Of a DNA stretch of 5,769 nt, positions 3,821-5,769 are shown piece by piece (within the stretch, counting starts at the first letter, position 1; each line of letters begins with the position of its first letter). This DNA is from an uncultured Verrucomicrobiota bacterium. Lineage in GTDB: Bacteria > Verrucomicrobiota > Verrucomicrobiia > Opitutales > LL51. The notes under the pieces were generated by a model. That model was not told the origin of the DNA. It saw only the letters and a program-made list of their open reading frames with translations, and ran no database searches. The stretch spans positions 1 through 5,769 of the forward strand of contig CAMWJR010000053.1 of the NCBI GenBank assembly GCA_947174645.1, written 5' to 3'. The translations under genes and the position numbers were made by a program.

Positions 3821-5769
3821 TAACGCCGACCTAACTCGGTTTTTTCCTCATCGAACCACTCCGGCAAACGTTGTACCAATGCTTCACAATGGGCTTCTGC
3901 TAAAATCTGCCCCTCATCATCCAATGCATTGCCGTAAACGTAAATTTTAAAGGTATCGCCACGCGCACAGAGAACGGTTCCAATGGATTGCAAAAGATCC
4001 GCTTGCGTTAAAAACCCAGGCGCACCCGCCCATGTGGGACCGCTTGCGGCCTCGTCATCGAAAAAAGGCGTATGTACTTGAGAAATAATGTTTTCCCCGC
4101 CATATTCTGCGTTAATACTCGTAGCGTCAATCGCCGCCTGTAGTGCTCCTTTTAAACCCAATTCCGCATCGGGATGTTCTTTTGAAACGAGTTTCCGGTT
4201 AATGAATTCTCCTAAACTACCCGCAACTCCCCTCCGCTGAATCTGCTGCACGACAGCCTGCGCTAAATCCCGAACCGCTTGCTTGCCCATTTGACGTAAT
4301 CCTGCCGGTTGCGACGATGTTTGAATCCGGGAATATTCCGCATAGCGCGTATCTCCCGTAATTGCACCCGCCGTACTGCCAAGCAACGCCGCCCAGGCTT
4401 CCGGCGAAGTATTGTTGACGTTAAACGCTCCCTGCAACACAAGATTTTCCGCCGCATCGTGACAAGAATAAAGTGCCTCTTCATCCGCCCAAACCCACGC
4501 CTTTTGTCGCGGATTGACCAAAATAGTTGGACGATTGAGGCCCGTCGACGCGATAAAATAGTGATCCCAAAGCGCACGATTGAGCGCATAACTGTAGTCG
4601 TACAGCAACTCAACGCGATGGTGTGACGGCCACACCGAATTTGTAAACGCCGGGTTCTCTTGGAAAAATCGATCACGCTCGATCCATGGATTTTGAAACG
4701 AATTTCCAATCGCATACAGCGGATGATATGAAAAAACGCCCACGTTCATGTGCTGTAAAAACCCAAGATTGAGAAACTTATAATGCGCCTCCGGTAGGTC
4801 TAAAATAGACCGAAAGCGCGAATAGTCGTTGAATTGTTCCCATGTATTGGCCAATTTAATGGAACCGCTAGCCAGCGCATCGGCGTCGGAAAGTCCCCTC
4901 CACGCGGTCTCCCAAGAACCATAACCCGGTACCGCACCAGTTCCAGGATTCAGACCCGTCACGGCATCCTGACACGCCGTCCGCCCCGCTACCGGTGCAT
5001 AAGGATTGTTTTCCAGGAATGGCCGCGTCTGCTTGAACCGGGCACCAATGCCATACAACGGAATCGTCTGATTATGTAAGGCTCCCAACACAATCGAAAA
5101 ATTGCGATCGCTCCGAATTGTCCCTGGACTCATCGGTATATCTCCAATCTGCTGCAAAACACGCTGATCGCGATCGGTCAAACTTAAATAAAAATGATCC
5201 CAACTGTCATATAAATTGGGCCAACAATCGCCTTGTCCGGACGGATAACTTTCCCACCAGCAAGACGCCGAATTTTCCGGAGGGCGAACCACAATGCTAT
5301 GCGCATCCTCATTCTTGAGCACGGAGGATTCCGATATTCGTAGTTCCGAATGATTTTTCGCGACGAGATAGCGCGGTTTGTTTTTTGGAAATTCAGTTTT
5401 TACAGCACCACCGAAGATACAGCGAAGATATTTTCCCGTTGCCTCCGGTCTCCAATCAGATGCGTAATCCTCAAACAACCCATCACGCAATACAGCACCA
5501 CTGTCGTCAAAGAATCTACAGCGAAATGTTGGCGTTTTTTGATAATGTAAAACGCTTTTCGCATCCATCTGCGCACGCGGTACAAACGGAGCGTCTTGCG
5601 TCGCCGATAGGAATGAAACACCTAAATCTCGATCGAACGGATTCTCAAGGTGAAAACCAAAATTCGTCCGTAAAGCCAGAGTCACTGCACCTTCTGCTTC
5701 TATAAACGGATAAAGACTTATATTATTAATAAACTCTGTTCCGATCGGATAGATCCCATACTGTGTAGC
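3772..5769 (-). CDS. vccA: Verru_Chthon cassette protein A-like protein, C-terminal 665 residues, 5' end outside window
   Basis: The frame is open without a stop up to the right edge (visible start ATQYGIYPIGTEF), so the true start lies beyond 5769; the GTG at 5683-5685 is an internal valine. The visible part resembles my memory of TIGR02600, Verru_Chthon cassette protein A, large proteins encoded with prepilin-like proteins B, C and D in Verrucomicrobiota. Matching blocks, counted from the GTG codon at 5685, are FHLENPFDRDL (11-21, like the family's ELWNPY), HPLYAIGNSF (321-330), YDYSYALNRALWDHYF (362-377), FNVNNTSPEAW (421-431), FINRKL (494-499), ADLLQSIG (562-569), ARGDTFKIYVYG (574-585) and RRYQVFSMRWHSP (620-632). 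A tryptophan-rich stretch lies at 141-168. No transmembrane helix is evident here. The biological role is unknown; pseudopilin-related surface or secretion function is inferred from the cassette. Any partner genes must be upstream, beyond the right edge. Confidence 0.75.
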   Translation of the reverse strand, partial: ATQYGIYPIGTEFINNISLYPFIEAEGAVTLALRTNFGFHLENPFDRDLGVSFLSATQDAPFVPRAQMDAKSVLHYQKTPTFRCRFFDDSGAVLRDGLFEDYASDWRPEATGKYLRCIFGGAVKTEFPKNKPRYLVAKNHSELRISESSVLKNEDAHSIVVRPPENSASCWWESYPSGQGDCWPNLYDSWDHFYLSLTDRDQRVLQQIGDIPMSPGTIRSDRNFSIVLGALHNQTIPLYGIGARFKQTRPFLENNPYAPVAGRTACQDAVTGLNPGTGAVPGYGSWETAWRGLSDADALASGSIKLANTWEQFNDYSRFRSILDLPEAHYKFLNLGFLQHMNVGVFSYHPLYAIGNSFQNPWIERDRFFQENPAFTNSVWPSHHRVELLYDYSYALNRALWDHYFIASTGLNRPTILVNPRQKAWVWADEEALYSCHDAAENLVLQGAFNVNNTSPEAWAALLGSTAGAITGDTRYAEYSRIQTSSQPAGLRQMGKQAVRDLAQAVVQQIQRRGVAGSLGEFINRKLVSKEHPDAELGLKGALQAAIDATSINAEYGGENIISQVHTPFFDDEAASGPTWAGAPGFLTQADLLQSIGTVLCARGDTFKIYVYGNALDDEGQILAEAHCEALVQRLPEWFDEEKTELGRRYQVFSMRWHSPKNPET
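3825..3845 (+). terminator. intrinsic terminator for the plus-strand recA unit, inside the opposing gene
   Basis: CCGA (3826-3829) pairs with TCGG (3836-3839) across a six-base loop, extendable by a G-T wobble (3825/3840), and six T residues follow at 3840-3845. It starts five bases after the stop of the SufBD-like gene, where a terminator is expected. On the minus strand the same bases encode EKTELGRR of the opposing protein, so the site serves two purposes. The stem is short, so strength is uncertain. Confidence 0.5.

Noticed and set aside
4309..4626. Plus-strand open frame inside the large minus-strand gene
   Set aside because: It is arginine-rich without recognisable motifs, as expected of a frame opposite a real gene.
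5683..5685. GTG as the start of the large minus-strand gene
   Set aside because: The same frame stays open for 28 more codons to the window edge and reads plausible protein (YPIGTEF and onward), and the family is much longer.
1..5769. CRISPR array, tRNA, rRNA or insertion sequence
   Set aside because: I saw no regularly spaced repeats, cloverleaf-like segments, conserved rRNA stretches, transposase motifs or terminal inverted repeats; nearly all of the window is coding.

Overview
The window looks like a bacterial chromosome segment, probably from the Verrucomicrobiota (perhaps an Opitutae/Puniceicoccales-type member). The strongest taxonomic hint is the large minus-strand gene on the right, whose C-terminal half resembles Verru_Chthon cassette protein A, a family I know only from that phylum. 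The left part is core metabolism and DNA repair; the right part is lineage-specific. Base composition by eye is near half GC throughout, and I see no mobile element, CRISPR array, rRNA or tRNA.

Layout, left to right. On the plus strand: the C-terminal 91 codons of a class I (DhnA/FbaB-type) fructose-bisphosphate aldolase; a complete FabI-type enoyl-ACP reductase; a complete NAD-dependent L-lactate dehydrogenase with its own good candidate promoter; a complete RecA; and a 203-residue protein with only the SufB/SufD core, whose GTG start overlaps the recA stop by 4 bases. A short hairpin with six T residues lies just after this last gene and probably ends the plus-strand transcript. On the minus strand: a gene that enters from beyond the right edge, runs to 3772 and overlaps the end of the SufBD-like gene tail to tail by 49 bases.

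The plus-strand genes are closely spaced (39, 52, 48 and -4 bases) and may be partly cotranscribed. Aldolase and lactate dehydrogenase belong to glycolysis and fermentation, FabI to fatty acid elongation, and RecA to recombination and repair. The SufBD-like protein is translationally coupled to RecA, with no other suf gene in view. The minus-strand gene is unrelated to these functions and probably belongs to a pseudopilin-like envelope cassette.

Points worth a second look: the stand-alone minimal SufBD protein tied to recA; a FabI lacking the usual second active-site tyrosine; an LDH lacking the residues that bind fructose 1,6-bisphosphate in allosteric LDHs; a near-leaderless ldh promoter; a fabI leader with two mutually exclusive hairpins; a terminator embedded in the coding sequence of the opposing gene; and an apparent excess of CGATCG.
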